From Tistlia consotensis USBA 355 (lineage in GTDB: Bacteria > Pseudomonadota > Alphaproteobacteria > Kiloniellales > DSM-21159), in NCBI RefSeq assembly GCF_900177295.1, contig NZ_FWZX01000011.1:1-64000 (forward strand): a stretch of DNA of 64,000 nt. The letters are read 5' to 3'. How positions within the stretch are numbered: position 1 is the first letter of the stretch; each line of letters begins with the position of its first letter. The position numbers were made by a program, and so were the translations under genes. Below the pieces are notes generated by a model, which saw only the letters and a program-made list of their open reading frames with translations, was not told the DNA's origin and ran no database searches. This document shows, piece after piece, positions 34,320 to 43,378 of the stretch.

Positions 34320-34356
34320 CAGTCTCTTTCTTCCCCCCGGGAGAGATCAGAGGAAC

Positions 34357-34380
34357 GGGCCGGCACGCTCGCGCCGGCCC
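34357..34380. other. Intercistronic stem-loop between serC and serA
   Basis: gggccggc (34357-34364) and gccggccc (34373-34380) form a perfect 8-bp stem with an 8-nt loop. No U-run follows on the minus strand. It could mark partial termination or stabilise serC mRNA. Confidence 0.5.
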
Positions 34381-34408
34381 CGACGGTTGACGGTCGAGGG
34401 GCGGCCGC

Positions 34409-35584
<1,176 letters not shown>

Positions 35585-35842
35585 GGTCGAGTCGTTCCTT
35601 CGCGTTAAATGGTCGTTCGGGAGATAAAGCGCGGCGGATACTAGGCGCCATGCTGCGGTGCGTCAACGCGAGCCGCCGGCCCGCCGGTCATGGCCGTCAT
35701 GTCGGCGCCGCGCCTCGCCCCTCGCCCCCGATGGCGCATCCCGGCTAGACTGTTAACCGCGCAGGCTGGCACGGGCGGAACCGGGCAGGGGGCAGGGGCC
35801 CCCGCGGCCCATCGCCACATACTGAGGAATCCCTGAGCCGCG

Positions 35843-37621
35843 ATGACCACGGAGCAGATCCTGCTCTTCGCGATCCTGGGCGCGGCGCTGCTGCTCTTCG
35901 CCTGGGGCCGGCTGCGCTACGACCTGGTGGCGATGCTCGCGCTGCTGGTCGCGGTCGTGGCCGGCATCGTGCCGGCCGACCATGCCTTCGACGGCTTCGG
36001 CCATCCGGCCGTGATCACCGTCGCGGCGATCCTCATCCTGTCGCGGGCGCTGCGCAACTCCAGCCTGGTCGACCTCGCGGCGCGCCTGCTCGGCAGCCTG
36101 GGCCACCGGCCCTCGATCCAGGTCCTCGGCCTCGCCCTGGTGACCGCGATCTTCTCGGCCTTCATGAACAACGTCGGCGCCCTGGCGCTGATGCTGCCGG
36201 TCGCGCTCGCCGTCGCGGCCGAGGCCAAGCGGCCGGCCAGCGAGGTGCTGATGCCGATCTCCTTCGCCTCGCTGCTCGGCGGCCTGACGACCCTGATCGG
36301 CACGCCGCCGAACATCGTCATCGCCTCGTTCCGCGCCGGCGAGGCCGGCCAGCCCTTCGGCATGTTCGATTTCGCGCCGGTCGGCCTCAGCATCGCCCTC
36401 GTCGGCGTCGTCTTCGTCGCGCTCGTCGGCTGGCACCTGCTGCCCAAGCGCCAGGAGCAGCAGACCGGGCAGAGGCCCCTGGTCGCCATCGAGGACTACG
36501 TCACCGAGGTGCGGCTGCCGGCCAAGTCGGCCTACGTCGGCCGCCGCCTGGTCGACATCGAGACCCTGGGCCAGGCCGACCTCTCGGTCGTCGCCCTGGT
36601 GCGCAACGACGACCGCATCCTGGCGCCCTCCGGCTTCATCCGCCTGCAGGCCGGCGACATCCTGATCCTCGAGGCCGACGCCGAGGCCCTGCAGCTGGTG
36701 CTCGACAAGGCCGAGCTGGAGCTGGTCGGTGCCGCCGACATCTCGGCCGGCGACCTGCGCTCCGACCGGGTCGGCCTGGTCGAGGCGGTGATCGTGCCGG
36801 GCTCGCGGATGGAGGGGCGCACCGCCCGCTCGATGCGCCTGCACACCCGCTTCGGCCTCAACCTGCTGGCCTTCGCGCGCCAGGGCGAGGAGCAGCACGA
36901 GCGGCTCGGCCAGGTGCGCTTCGCCGCCGGCGACGTGCTGCTGCTGCAGGGCGAGCGCGAGGCGCTGCCCGACGTGCTGGCCGCGCTCGGCTGCCTGCCG
37001 CTCGCCGGGCGCGACCTGCAGCTGCGCCGGCGCGGCGGCTCGCCCTGGTCGCCGCTGATCTTCCTGATCGCCATCGGCACGGTGGTCGCCGGCCTGCTGC
37101 CGCCGCAGATCGCCTTCCTCGGCGCGGCGATCGGAACCCTGGCCGTCGGCGACGTGCACTTGCGCGAGCTCTACGAGTCGATCGAGTGGCCGGTCATCGT
37201 GCTGCTCGGCGCGATGATCCCGGTCGGCATGGCGCTCGAAAGCACCGGGGGCTCGCAGACCGTCGCCGTGCCGCTGCTGCACCTCGGCGGCCACGCGCCG
37301 GCCTGGGTCGTGCTCGGCCTGCTGATGGTCGTGACCATGCTGCTCTCGGACATCATGAACAACGCCGCCACGGCGGTGCTGATGGCGCCGATCGGCATCA
37401 CCGTCGCCCACGGCCTGGGCGCCAGCGTCGACCCCTTCCTGATGGCCGTCGCGATCGGCTCGTCCTCGACCTACCTGACGCCGATCGGCCACCAGTCGAA
37501 CCTGCTGGTCATGGGCCCCGGCGGCTACCGCTTCTCCGACTACTGGCGGATGGGCCTGCCGCTCGATCTGCTGATCCTGCTGGTCGGACTGCCGATGATC
37601 CTGCTGATCTGGCCGCTGTAA
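35843..37621 (+). CDS. SLC13-family permease with two TrkA-C domains
   Basis: 592 residues. Two membrane halves of about five helices each (for example FAILGAALLLFAW and AVITVAAILILSRALRN) flank a cytoplasmic stretch near 215-400 with two RCK-C/TrkA-C repeats (VTEVRLPAKSAYVGRRL and GLVEAVIVPGSRMEGRTA). SAFMNNVGALALMLPVA and SDIMNNAATAVLMAP are the paired substrate loops of the DASS/SLC13 group, with TPPN in the first half. Relatives carry dicarboxylates, sulfate or other anions coupled to sodium. The soluble domains may sense a nucleotide. A lone TTAACC at 35754 is only half a CtrA site. Confidence 0.9.
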   Translation: MTTEQILLFAILGAALLLFAWGRLRYDLVAMLALLVAVVAGIVPADHAFDGFGHPAVITVAAILILSRALRNSSLVDLAARLLGSLGHRPSIQVLGLALVTAIFSAFMNNVGALALMLPVALAVAAEAKRPASEVLMPISFASLLGGLTTLIGTPPNIVIASFRAGEAGQPFGMFDFAPVGLSIALVGVVFVALVGWHLLPKRQEQQTGQRPLVAIEDYVTEVRLPAKSAYVGRRLVDIETLGQADLSVVALVRNDDRILAPSGFIRLQAGDILILEADAEALQLVLDKAELELVGAADISAGDLRSDRVGLVEAVIVPGSRMEGRTARSMRLHTRFGLNLLAFARQGEEQHERLGQVRFAAGDVLLLQGEREALPDVLAALGCLPLAGRDLQLRRRGGSPWSPLIFLIAIGTVVAGLLPPQIAFLGAAIGTLAVGDVHLRELYESIEWPVIVLLGAMIPVGMALESTGGSQTVAVPLLHLGGHAPAWVVLGLLMVVTMLLSDIMNNAATAVLMAPIGITVAHGLGASVDPFLMAVAIGSSSTYLTPIGHQSNLLVMGPGGYRFSDYWRMGLPLDLLILLVGLPMILLIWPL

Positions 37622-37658
37622 GGGGGGGCGGGCCGGTGCCGACCCGACTGCAAACCCC

Positions 37659-38258
37659 TCAGATGCCCGTCTCGAAGCGCGCGACCGTGCCGGCGGCGAG
37701 GCGGTAGAAGGCGTCCTGGGGGAAGTCCTGGGTGACGATCTCGGCCGGCGCCAGCCCGGCGTAGAGGCCGCGCGCCAGCATCGAGGTGCCGCCGTGCAGC
37801 ACGACGACGACGATGCCGGGCAGGGATCGGATGCGCTCCAGCCAGTCGGCGATGCGGCGCGAGGCCTTGGCGTAGCTCTCGCCGCCCTCGGGCGCGAAGG
37901 ACCAGCGGTCGGCCTCGCGCCTGGCCCAGAGCTCGGGCTGCTGGCGCCGGAGGTCGGGCTTGCGGAGGCCCTGCCAGGCGCCGAAGTGCAGCTCCATCAG
38001 CTCCGGCAGGAACTCGGCGCTGTCGAAATCCAGGCCGGCGGCCTCGCAGACCAGCGCCGCGCTCTGCCGGCAGCGGCCGAGCGTCGAGACCTGCAGGTTC
38101 GGCCGCTCGCCGCCGAGCAGCGGGCGCAGGCTCTCGCCCATCGCCCAGGCCTGCTCGGTGCCGAGCCGGGTCAGCGGGGCGTCGAGCTGGCCCTGGATGC
38201 GGCGCGTCCGGTTCCAGACCGTCTCGCCGTGGCGCAGCAGGTAGATCGCCTCGGCCAT
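37659..38258 (-). CDS. Histidine phosphatase family protein (PhoE/CobC-like)
   Basis: 199 residues from the ATG at 38256-38258. IYLLRHGETVWNRTRRIQG contains the RHG catalytic motif, and VVLHGGTSMLARGL has the second His. Branch-II type folds are smaller; this fits the phosphoglycerate mutase-like broad phosphatases. It is coupled to the preceding MaoC gene by a TGATG overlap. Substrate not predictable. Confidence 0.9.
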   Translation of the reverse strand: MAEAIYLLRHGETVWNRTRRIQGQLDAPLTRLGTEQAWAMGESLRPLLGGERPNLQVSTLGRCRQSAALVCEAAGLDFDSAEFLPELMELHFGAWQGLRKPDLRRQQPELWARREADRWSFAPEGGESYAKASRRIADWLERIRSLPGIVVVVLHGGTSMLARGLYAGLAPAEIVTQDFPQDAFYRLAAGTVARFETGI

Positions 38259-38761
38259 CAGCCGGCCCCCGGGCGGCGGCGCAGGAGGTGGATGGCGACG
38301 ACGGTCATGACCGTCTCGCCGCGCTGGTTGATCATCTCGTAGCGCAGCCGGGCGCTGCCGCGGTCGGGCCTGCTGCGCGACGGCCGCACCTCGACGACCT
38401 CGACCTCGGCATGGATCGTGTCGCCCGGGCGCACCGGCTTCAGCCAGCGCAGCTCGTCCATGCCCGGCGAGCCGACCGAGGCGGCGTTCCAGACGTTCTC
38501 CTGCTGGAACAGCCGGAAGCCGACCAGCAGGGTGTGGAAGCCGCTGGCGATCAGTCCCTCGAAGCCCCAGCCGGCCGCCGCCTCGGCGTCGAGGTGGAAC
38601 GGCTGCGGGTCCCATTGCCAGGCGAAGTCGAGGATCTGCGCCTCGCTCAGCGTCGCGCCGCGACTGACGAAGCGCTCGCCGACCGTGAAGTCGTCGAGGT
38701 AGCGGACGGCGACGGGCGAGGCGCCCGTCGCCGGGAGGGGCTTGCCGGCAGGACTGTCCAT
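38258..38761 (-). CDS. MaoC-family (R)-hydratase-like hot-dog protein
   Basis: 167 residues. LDDFTVGERFVSRGATLSEA begins the hot-dog fold. DFAWQWDPQPFHLD contains the hydratase Asp/His pair, followed by GLIASGFHTLL. C-terminal TIHAEVEVVEVRPSRSRPD is typical. MaoC hydratases add water to enoyl-CoA, but many single-domain homologues remain unassigned. Likely acts in fatty-acyl or related CoA metabolism. Confidence 0.9.
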   Translation of the reverse strand: MDSPAGKPLPATGASPVAVRYLDDFTVGERFVSRGATLSEAQILDFAWQWDPQPFHLDAEAAAGWGFEGLIASGFHTLLVGFRLFQQENVWNAASVGSPGMDELRWLKPVRPGDTIHAEVEVVEVRPSRSRPDRGSARLRYEMINQRGETVMTVVAIHLLRRRPGAG

Positions 38762-38812
38762 GCCGGTTTTCTAGAGCATTCCCGGCCGCTTCGCACCTGC
38801 GCGCGACGCGGG

Positions 38813-39664
38813 TCAGGCCGCCGTGACGGGCAGCTCGATGACGCCCTCGAGATAGGGCGCGACCCGGCCGCTGATCGCGACCCGCGCGCCCTTCAGCTCG
38901 AGCGCGAGCTCGCCGCCGCGCGCCGACACCTGGCGGGCCGAGAGCGCGGTCTTGCCGAGTCGCCCGGCCCAGTAGGGCGCCAGAACGCAGTGCGCCGAAC
39001 CGGTCACCGGATCCTCGTCGATGCCGGCGTGCGGCGCGAAGAAGCGCGAGACGAAGTCGTGGTTGCGGCCGGGTGCCGAGACGATCAGCCCGTCGTGCGG
39101 CAGCGCCGCGAGGCGGCGCAGGTCGGGCCTCGCCGCGAGCACCGACGCTTCGTCGGCCAGCACCGCCAGGGCCTTGTCGGCGGCGAGCACCGCCTCCGGC
39201 TGCTGGCCGAGCGCCTCGGCGACGGCTGTTGCGGCCGCGGCGTCGAGCGGCTTCGGCGGCAGGGCCGGGAAGTCCATGGTCAGGAGGCCGCCGTCGCGGC
39301 CGTCGCCGGTCACGGTCAGGGCCCCGGAGCGCGTGTGGAAGCGCACCGTCGCGGCGCCCGGCGCCAGCCAGCGCTGCACGGCGGCGGCGCTGGCCAGGGT
39401 CGCGTGGCCGCAGAGGTCGACCTCGATCGCCGGGGTGAACCAGCGCAGGTCGTACTCGACCGCGCCGTCCGCACCCCCGGCCGCCCCCCCGTCCGCCCCA
39501 CCGTCCCGGCGGACCAGGAAGGCCGTCTCGGCGAGGTTGTTCTCCAGGGCGATCGCCTGCAGCGTCGCGTCCGGCAGCCAGCGGGCCAGCGGCACCACGG
39601 CGGCGGGATTGCCCGTGAAGGGCCGGTCGGCGAAGGCGTCGAGCTGGTAGAGAGGCAGGCGCAT
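38813..39664 (-). CDS. PhzF-family isomerase/epimerase-like protein
   Basis: 283 residues. LPLYQLDAFADRPFTGNPAA is the family start, NNLAETAFLV has the catalytic Glu, CGHATLASAAAV and DPVTGSAHCVLAPYW follow. PhzF-like enzymes use a diaminopimelate-epimerase fold; outside phenazine producers their substrates are mostly unknown. No phenazine genes are present. A perfect dyad (cgattgtc ... gacaatcg) abuts the start codon and covers the ribosome site, so the gene is probably repressible; see the nearby MocR regulator. Confidence 0.92.
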   Translation of the reverse strand: MRLPLYQLDAFADRPFTGNPAAVVPLARWLPDATLQAIALENNLAETAFLVRRDGGADGGAAGGADGAVEYDLRWFTPAIEVDLCGHATLASAAAVQRWLAPGAATVRFHTRSGALTVTGDGRDGGLLTMDFPALPPKPLDAAAATAVAEALGQQPEAVLAADKALAVLADEASVLAARPDLRRLAALPHDGLIVSAPGRNHDFVSRFFAPHAGIDEDPVTGSAHCVLAPYWAGRLGKTALSARQVSARGGELALELKGARVAISGRVAPYLEGVIELPVTAA

Positions 39665-39706
39665 CGATTGTCTCCGTTACAATATGGTCGGTCTGGAGGA
39701 CAATCG
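39665..39706. promoter_or_regulatory. ATTGTC/GACAAT dyad at the phzF-like start
   Basis: cgattgtc (39665-39672) and gacaatcg (39699-39706) are perfect inverted arms separated by 26 nt. The first touches the phzF-like start codon (39662-39664) and includes its GGAGACAAT ribosome site. The second touches the stop of the DUF1127 gene. The same half-sites occur at 39999 and 40044 upstream of the MocR gene. Confidence 0.6.
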
Positions 39707-39943
39707 TCAGTCCCGCCAGAAGGGCTTCTCGCCCTCGCGCAGCGCGTCGACGCGGCTGATCCCGATGTCCTTCAGCATGTGGTCGTCCATCTCGCGCAGG
39801 CGCAGCCGCTCGTTGGCCCGCTCCTGCCAGAGCAGCAGCAGGCGGACGAGGCCCAGCAGACCGTCGGCGAGCGAGATCCGCGGGTAGAAGCGGGCGCCGG
39901 GCCGACGTGCGGCGAAACCGGCGGGAAGGGTGCGACTGGCCAT
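39707..39943 (-). CDS. DUF1127-domain small protein
   Basis: 78 residues. The C-terminal LREMDDHMLKDIGISRVDAL, ending in FWRD, is the DUF1127 motif. Such short basic proteins are common in alphaproteobacteria, and some act in RNA turnover, stress or phosphate responses. GAGGAG precedes the ATG at 7 nt. It lies between the phzF-like gene and a divergent MocR regulator, so all three may be co-controlled. Confidence 0.88.
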   Translation of the reverse strand: MASRTLPAGFAARRPGARFYPRISLADGLLGLVRLLLLWQERANERLRLREMDDHMLKDIGISRVDALREGEKPFWRD

Positions 39944-39994
39944 CTTTCGGCTCCTCTGTCAGGCGTTTGGGCGACTGCCTCTTCCGGTCTTGTC

Positions 39995-40053
39995 GGCCAT
40001 TGTCCCAGGGCGTCCCGATCGCCTCTATCCGGATATTGCTTGAGACAATGGCC
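39995..40053. promoter_or_regulatory. GGCCATTGTC/GACAATGGCC dyad upstream of the MocR gene
   Basis: ggccattgtc (39995-40004) and gacaatggcc (40044-40053) are perfect 10-bp inverted arms separated by 39 nt. The second arm overlaps the -35 hexamer of the MocR promoter. Widely spaced half-sites are usual for dimeric MocR/PdxR-type proteins, so autoregulation is a reasonable inference. Confidence 0.6.
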
Positions 40054-40068
40054 CGTCAATGTCATTAT
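40040..40068 (+). promoter_or_regulatory. Promoter of the MocR gene, predicted leaderless
   Basis: TTGAGA (40040-40045), a 17-nt spacer and CATTAT (40063-40068). A start point 7-8 nt after the -10 falls on the ATG at 40076, and no ribosome site exists upstream. The mRNA would therefore begin at or next to the start codon. Confidence 0.55.
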
Positions 40069-40075
40069 TGTGCCC

Positions 40076-41476
40076 ATGACAACTTGGACACCTTCCCTGC
40101 CGCAGCGCGGCCCGCGCTATCTCGCGATCGCCGAGGCGCTGGCCGCCGACATCTCCAACGGCCGGCTGCCGGCCGGCGCCAAGCTGCCGACCCACCGTGA
40201 CCTGGCCTGGAACCTGAAGGTTACGGTCGGCACCGTAACGCGCGCCTATCGCGAGGCGGAGCGGCGCGGCCTGGTGGTCGGCGAGGTCGGGCGCGGCACC
40301 TACGTGCGCGACGCCAAGGCGGCGGCCGGCTTCCGGGTCGGCGCGCACATCCCGCTGGAGCAGGCACCGAACGCCTTCGACCTGCACTTCGCGGCCCCCC
40401 CGCCGGTGCCGGCCGGGCGCGCGCTGGCCGAGGCGCTGACCGAGATGGCCGGCGATCCGGAAACCGAGCGCTACCTCGCCTATCCGCCGAACGAGGGCTA
40501 TCCGGCGCACCGCGAGGCCGCCGCCGCCTGGCTGGCCGAGACCGGCTGGCAGGCCGATCCGGCACGCATCATCATCACCAACGGCGCGCACCACGGGGTG
40601 ATGGCGGCGCTGCTCTCGCTCTGCCGGCCCGGCGAGCGGGTGCTGGTCGAGCCGCTGACCTATCCCGGCGTCCAGCCGATCGCCCGGCTGCTCGGCATCA
40701 AGCTGGAGCCGGTGCCGGTCGATGCCGACGGGCCGCTGCCCGACGGCGTCGAGGCGGCGCTGAGGGCCCACGGCGGCGCCGCCGCGCTCTACCTGGTGCC
40801 GACCATGCAGAACCCGACGACCGGGACCATGGAACTAGCGCGCCGCGAGGCACTGGCCGAGGTCGCGCGCCGGAACCGCCTGCCGGTCATCGAGGACGAC
40901 CTGTTCCGCCTGCTCGGCAACGACGTGCCCCTGCCCTTCGCGGCGCTGCTGCCGGAGCTGACCTACCACGTCACCAGCCTGTCCAAGGCCCTGGCGCCGG
41001 GCCTGCGGCTCGGCTACCTGGTGCCGCCGCCGGCGCGCACCGAGGCCGTGCGCGGCGCGGTCTTCACCCTGGGCAGCAAGGGCTCGCCGTTCCAGGCCGA
41101 GATCGCGACCCGGATGATCCGCTCGGGCAGCGCGTCGCACATCCGCCAGGCGATCCGCGACGAGACCGAGGCGCGCCGCCAGCTCGCCCTGGCGCGCTTC
41201 GACGGCGCGGCGATGGCCTGCCCGCCGGGCGCGCTCTTCGCCTGGCTGAGCCTGCCGGAGCAGTGGCGCGCCGAGGAGTTCGTCCAGGCGGCACAGCGCC
41301 GCGGCGTCGTCGTCACGCCCTCGCAGCCCTTCGCCGTGCAGCGCCGCTTCGAGGTGCCGGCGGTGCGCCTCTGCCTCGGCCCGCCGGCCAGCCGCGAGGC
41401 CCTGACCGAGGCCCTCGACCGCCTCGCCGGCCTGCTCGAGGAGGTCCCGGGCGCGAGCTACGACGGGCTGGCGTGA
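40076..41476 (+). CDS. MocR-type regulator: GntR HTH fused to PLP aminotransferase domain
   Basis: 466 residues. The N-terminal winged HTH (about 12-80) is ISNGRLPAGAKLPTHRDLAW then VTVGTVTRAYREAERRGLVV and GRGTYVR. A fold-type I aminotransferase domain follows, with ITNGAHHGVMAALL, PTMQNPTTGTM, IEDDLFRLL and the PLP lysine Lys304 in SLSKALAPGLRLGY. MocR proteins sense PLP or amino compounds and control vitamin B6, GABA, taurine or transport genes. The neighbour phzF-like gene shares its ATTGTC half-sites and is the likely target. A ubiquitous transaminase role is less likely given the HTH. Confidence 0.92.
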   Translation: MTTWTPSLPQRGPRYLAIAEALAADISNGRLPAGAKLPTHRDLAWNLKVTVGTVTRAYREAERRGLVVGEVGRGTYVRDAKAAAGFRVGAHIPLEQAPNAFDLHFAAPPPVPAGRALAEALTEMAGDPETERYLAYPPNEGYPAHREAAAAWLAETGWQADPARIIITNGAHHGVMAALLSLCRPGERVLVEPLTYPGVQPIARLLGIKLEPVPVDADGPLPDGVEAALRAHGGAAALYLVPTMQNPTTGTMELARREALAEVARRNRLPVIEDDLFRLLGNDVPLPFAALLPELTYHVTSLSKALAPGLRLGYLVPPPARTEAVRGAVFTLGSKGSPFQAEIATRMIRSGSASHIRQAIRDETEARRQLALARFDGAAMACPPGALFAWLSLPEQWRAEEFVQAAQRRGVVVTPSQPFAVQRRFEVPAVRLCLGPPASREALTEALDRLAGLLEEVPGASYDGLA

Positions 41477-41508
41477 CAAGCCGGCCCCGGCCGCGCTAGA
41501 AGGATCCT

Positions 41509-41528
41509 GCCCCGCCGGCCGGCGGGGC
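41509..41528. terminator. Palindromic terminator candidate after the MocR gene
   Basis: gccccgccgg (41509-41518) is followed at once by its reverse complement ccggcggggc (41519-41528), a perfect 20-bp palindrome. It stands 32 bp after the MocR stop and 2 bp before the FMN riboswitch. It may end read-through into the riboswitch. Confidence 0.5.
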
Positions 41529-41530
41529 GC

Positions 41531-41689
41531 GTTCTCGGGGCGGGGTGGAAGTCCCCACCGGCGGTGACGGCGTTCCGGGCGACCGGAGAGCCGAAGCCCG
41601 CGAGCGCCCTCCGGGCCGGCGGTCCGGAGGGGTCAGCAGATTCGGTGCGATTCCGAAGCCGACGGTCACAGTCCGGATGGAAGAGAACG
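41531..41689 (+). ncRNA. FMN riboswitch (RFN element)
   Basis: All conserved blocks of the RFN element are seen in order: gttctcggggcggggtggaa at the 5' end, ccccaccggcggtga, gcccgcgagcgcc, ggtcagcagattcggtg, gattccgaagccgacggtca and gtccggatggaagagaac closing the first stem. It binds FMN and lowers expression of the following gene. Between it and ribH lie hairpins gcgcc/ggcgc and gcggc/gccgc but no U-run. The GAAGGAGA ribosome site could be sequestered, so control of translation is more likely than classic termination. Confidence 0.95.
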
Positions 41690-41777
41690 GAACAGCGAGG
41701 CTTGCGTCGCGCCTTCGGCGCGGGGCGGCGTCGCCGCTTCGTTACGCCCTGATTCTGCTCTTTCGAAGGAGAAAGCG

Positions 41778-42284
41778 ATGAATCAGGTCCCCAATCTCAC
41801 CAGCAACGACAACCCCGCGGCCGGGGCGGGCGACGCCCCCAGCATCGCCTTCGTCAAGGCGCTCTGGCACGGCCCGCTGGTCGACGCCTGCCACGAAGGC
41901 TTCCTGCGCGAGATCGCCCGGCTCAGCAACGGCCGGGCGGCCGTCGAGGCCTTCAAGGTGCCCGGCGCCTTCGAGATCCCGCTCGTCGCCCGGCGTCTCG
42001 CGGCGAGCGGCCGCTACGACGCCGTGGTCGGCGCCGCCCTGGTCGTCGACGGCGGCATCTACCGCCACGAGTTCGTCGCGGCGGCGGTCGTCGAGGGGCT
42101 GATGCGGGTCCAGCTCGACAGCGGCGTGCCGGTGCTCTCGGCGGTGCTGACGCCGCATCATTTCCAGGACACGGAGCCGCACCGCCTGTTCTTCCAGGAG
42201 CACCTGCAGACCAAGGGGCGCGAGGTCGCCGAGGCCTGCCTGTCGGTGCTGACCGCGCACGCGGCGCTGGACCGGGCCGCCTGA
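41778..42284 (+). CDS. ribH: 6,7-dimethyl-8-ribityllumazine synthase, RibH2 type
   Basis: 168 residues. SIAFVKALWHGPLVDACHEG, FKVPGAFEIPL and DGGIYRHEFVAAAV (catalytic His) are the substrate loops. PVLSAVLTPHHFQDTEPH replaces the usual C-terminal pattern, fitting the RibH2 paralogue of rhizobia and Brucella. It condenses the butanone phosphate with the pyrimidine to make lumazine, the riboflavin precursor. It sits alone behind an FMN riboswitch, so it is controlled by flavin level. Other rib genes are elsewhere. A tandem 17-bp repeat begins at its stop. Confidence 0.93.
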   Translation: MNQVPNLTSNDNPAAGAGDAPSIAFVKALWHGPLVDACHEGFLREIARLSNGRAAVEAFKVPGAFEIPLVARRLAASGRYDAVVGAALVVDGGIYRHEFVAAAVVEGLMRVQLDSGVPVLSAVLTPHHFQDTEPHRLFFQEHLQTKGREVAEACLSVLTAHAALDRAA

Positions 42285-42358
42285 GACTCCGGGCCGCCTG
42301 AGACTCCGAGCCGCTTAGGCCTTCGGGCCACCTGGGCGTTCGGGCCGCCGGGGGCCGT
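42274..42358 (+). repeat. 17-bp tandem repeats at the ribH 3' end
   Basis: Units: gggccgcctgagactcc (42274-42290, holding the ribH TGA), an identical copy (42291-42307), then diverged copies at 42308-42324 and 42325-42341, and a partial fifth from 42342. The decay of identity downstream suggests the array grew from the gene end. It lies 109 bp before the PAS gene. Confidence 0.85.
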
Positions 42359-42466
42359 CCTGCCGTCGCGGCGGGGCGGCCCCGACGGTGCGGAGGCGAG
42401 AGCGATTGCCCGGATAGCGGGTGACGTATAGCATCGGGCTCTCGGCCTCACCCCGGAGCGACTGGG

Positions 42467-43051
42467 ATGCCGACGTCAACGGCCGTGCTCGGCGCGGATC
42501 TGATCGGAACGACCCGGCAGCTGCTCGCCTACTGGCTCGGCAAGGTCGGTGACCGCGGCATGCCGCGCAAGTCGGAGATCGACCCGACCGAGATCCCGGC
42601 CCTTCTGCCCTATCTGCTGGTCTTCGAGCGCCGGGCGCCGGACAGCTTCTCGGTCCGCCTGGCCGGCACCGCCGTCGTCCAGCGGCTCGGCTTCGACCCG
42701 ACCGGCCATCCGGTGCTCGACGTCATCGCGCCGGCCGCGCGGGCGCCGATCCGGCGCGCGCTCAATCGCATCCTCGACGAGCCCTGCGGCCTGCTGGCCC
42801 ACGTCCGGGACCGCTACGCCTCGGGCCGGGAAGTCATCGTCGAGGTGCTGCGGCTGCCGCTCAGCAGCGAGGCCGGCGAGCCGCGCTTCATCCTCTGCTC
42901 GACCATCGAGACCACGGACCCGACGGTTTGGCGCGGTCCCCAGGACAGGCCGGCGCTGCTCGCCGAGCTGGTCGAGCAGGCCTTCTTCACCTGGAGCCCC
43001 GGCCCCGACGGCCTGCCGGTGCTCAGTTCCACCGGCCTGCGCACCGTCTAG
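42467..43051 (+). CDS. PAS_5-family sensor protein (paralogue 1)
   Basis: 194 residues, no signal or membrane segment. LLAYWLGKVGDRGMPRKSEI, FSVRLAGTAVVQRLGFDPTG, LNRILDEPCGLLAHVRDRY and VIVEVLRLPLSSEAGEPRFI outline the single PAS_5/DUF1457 domain common in Rhodospirillales. No effector domain is attached, so it must act by protein contact. A weak promoter TTGCCC-N15-TATAGC ends 34 bp upstream. A close paralogue follows. Confidence 0.82.
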   Translation: MPTSTAVLGADLIGTTRQLLAYWLGKVGDRGMPRKSEIDPTEIPALLPYLLVFERRAPDSFSVRLAGTAVVQRLGFDPTGHPVLDVIAPAARAPIRRALNRILDEPCGLLAHVRDRYASGREVIVEVLRLPLSSEAGEPRFILCSTIETTDPTVWRGPQDRPALLAELVEQAFFTWSPGPDGLPVLSSTGLRTV

Positions 43052-43378
43052 CTTGAATTCCTCGTGCCGGAAGGGGGCGACACCGCGCCTGCCGGCTCGA
43101 TCGGCCATGGGCAGCCGACCGGGGGTCGCTTCGCCCGGGCCGGCGATGCGCCGCGGGCGGCGGATGCCTCGGCGCAGCCGCCTCCGATCGCAACGATCCC
43201 GAAACGAAAGCCGTGGTTCGCTGCCGTGTAGCGAGAGATCCGGTGTTCGGCATTGCCGCAGCGTGCGTATGGGGTAGAATAATGCCGAAAGATCTACGCG
43301 CTTAGCGCGTGAGATCGCTGGCGCCACGACCGGTTCGGCGGCTCGCCGACCCTACAGCGATAAGGTGGACGATCGGAA
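43052..43378 (+). other. 327-bp spacer between the PAS paralogues
   Basis: Holds the promoter and hairpin listed separately for paralogue 2. A 60-codon GTG-started frame from 43063 has no ribosome site or recognisable sequence and is not called. No similarity to the upstream region of paralogue 1 beyond the TTGCC promoter start was noted. Confidence 0.5.
43253..43280 (+). promoter_or_regulatory. Promoter of PAS paralogue 2
   Basis: TTGCCG (43253-43258), 16-nt spacer, TAGAAT (43275-43280). The gene starts at 43379, leaving a leader of about 90 nt that contains the perfect hairpin acgcgc-tta-gcgcgt (43296-43310). Confidence 0.5.

Noticed and set aside
35750-35765. TTAACC before the SLC13 permease as a CtrA site
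   Set aside because: Only one half-site; no second TTAA at the seven-base spacing.
38813-39664. PhzF-like gene as sign of phenazine synthesis
   Set aside because: No other phz genes; the family is widespread in non-producers.
43063-43245. 60-codon GTG-started frame between the PAS genes
   Set aside because: No Shine-Dalgarno sequence, no recognisable protein pattern, overlaps the region just before a promoter.
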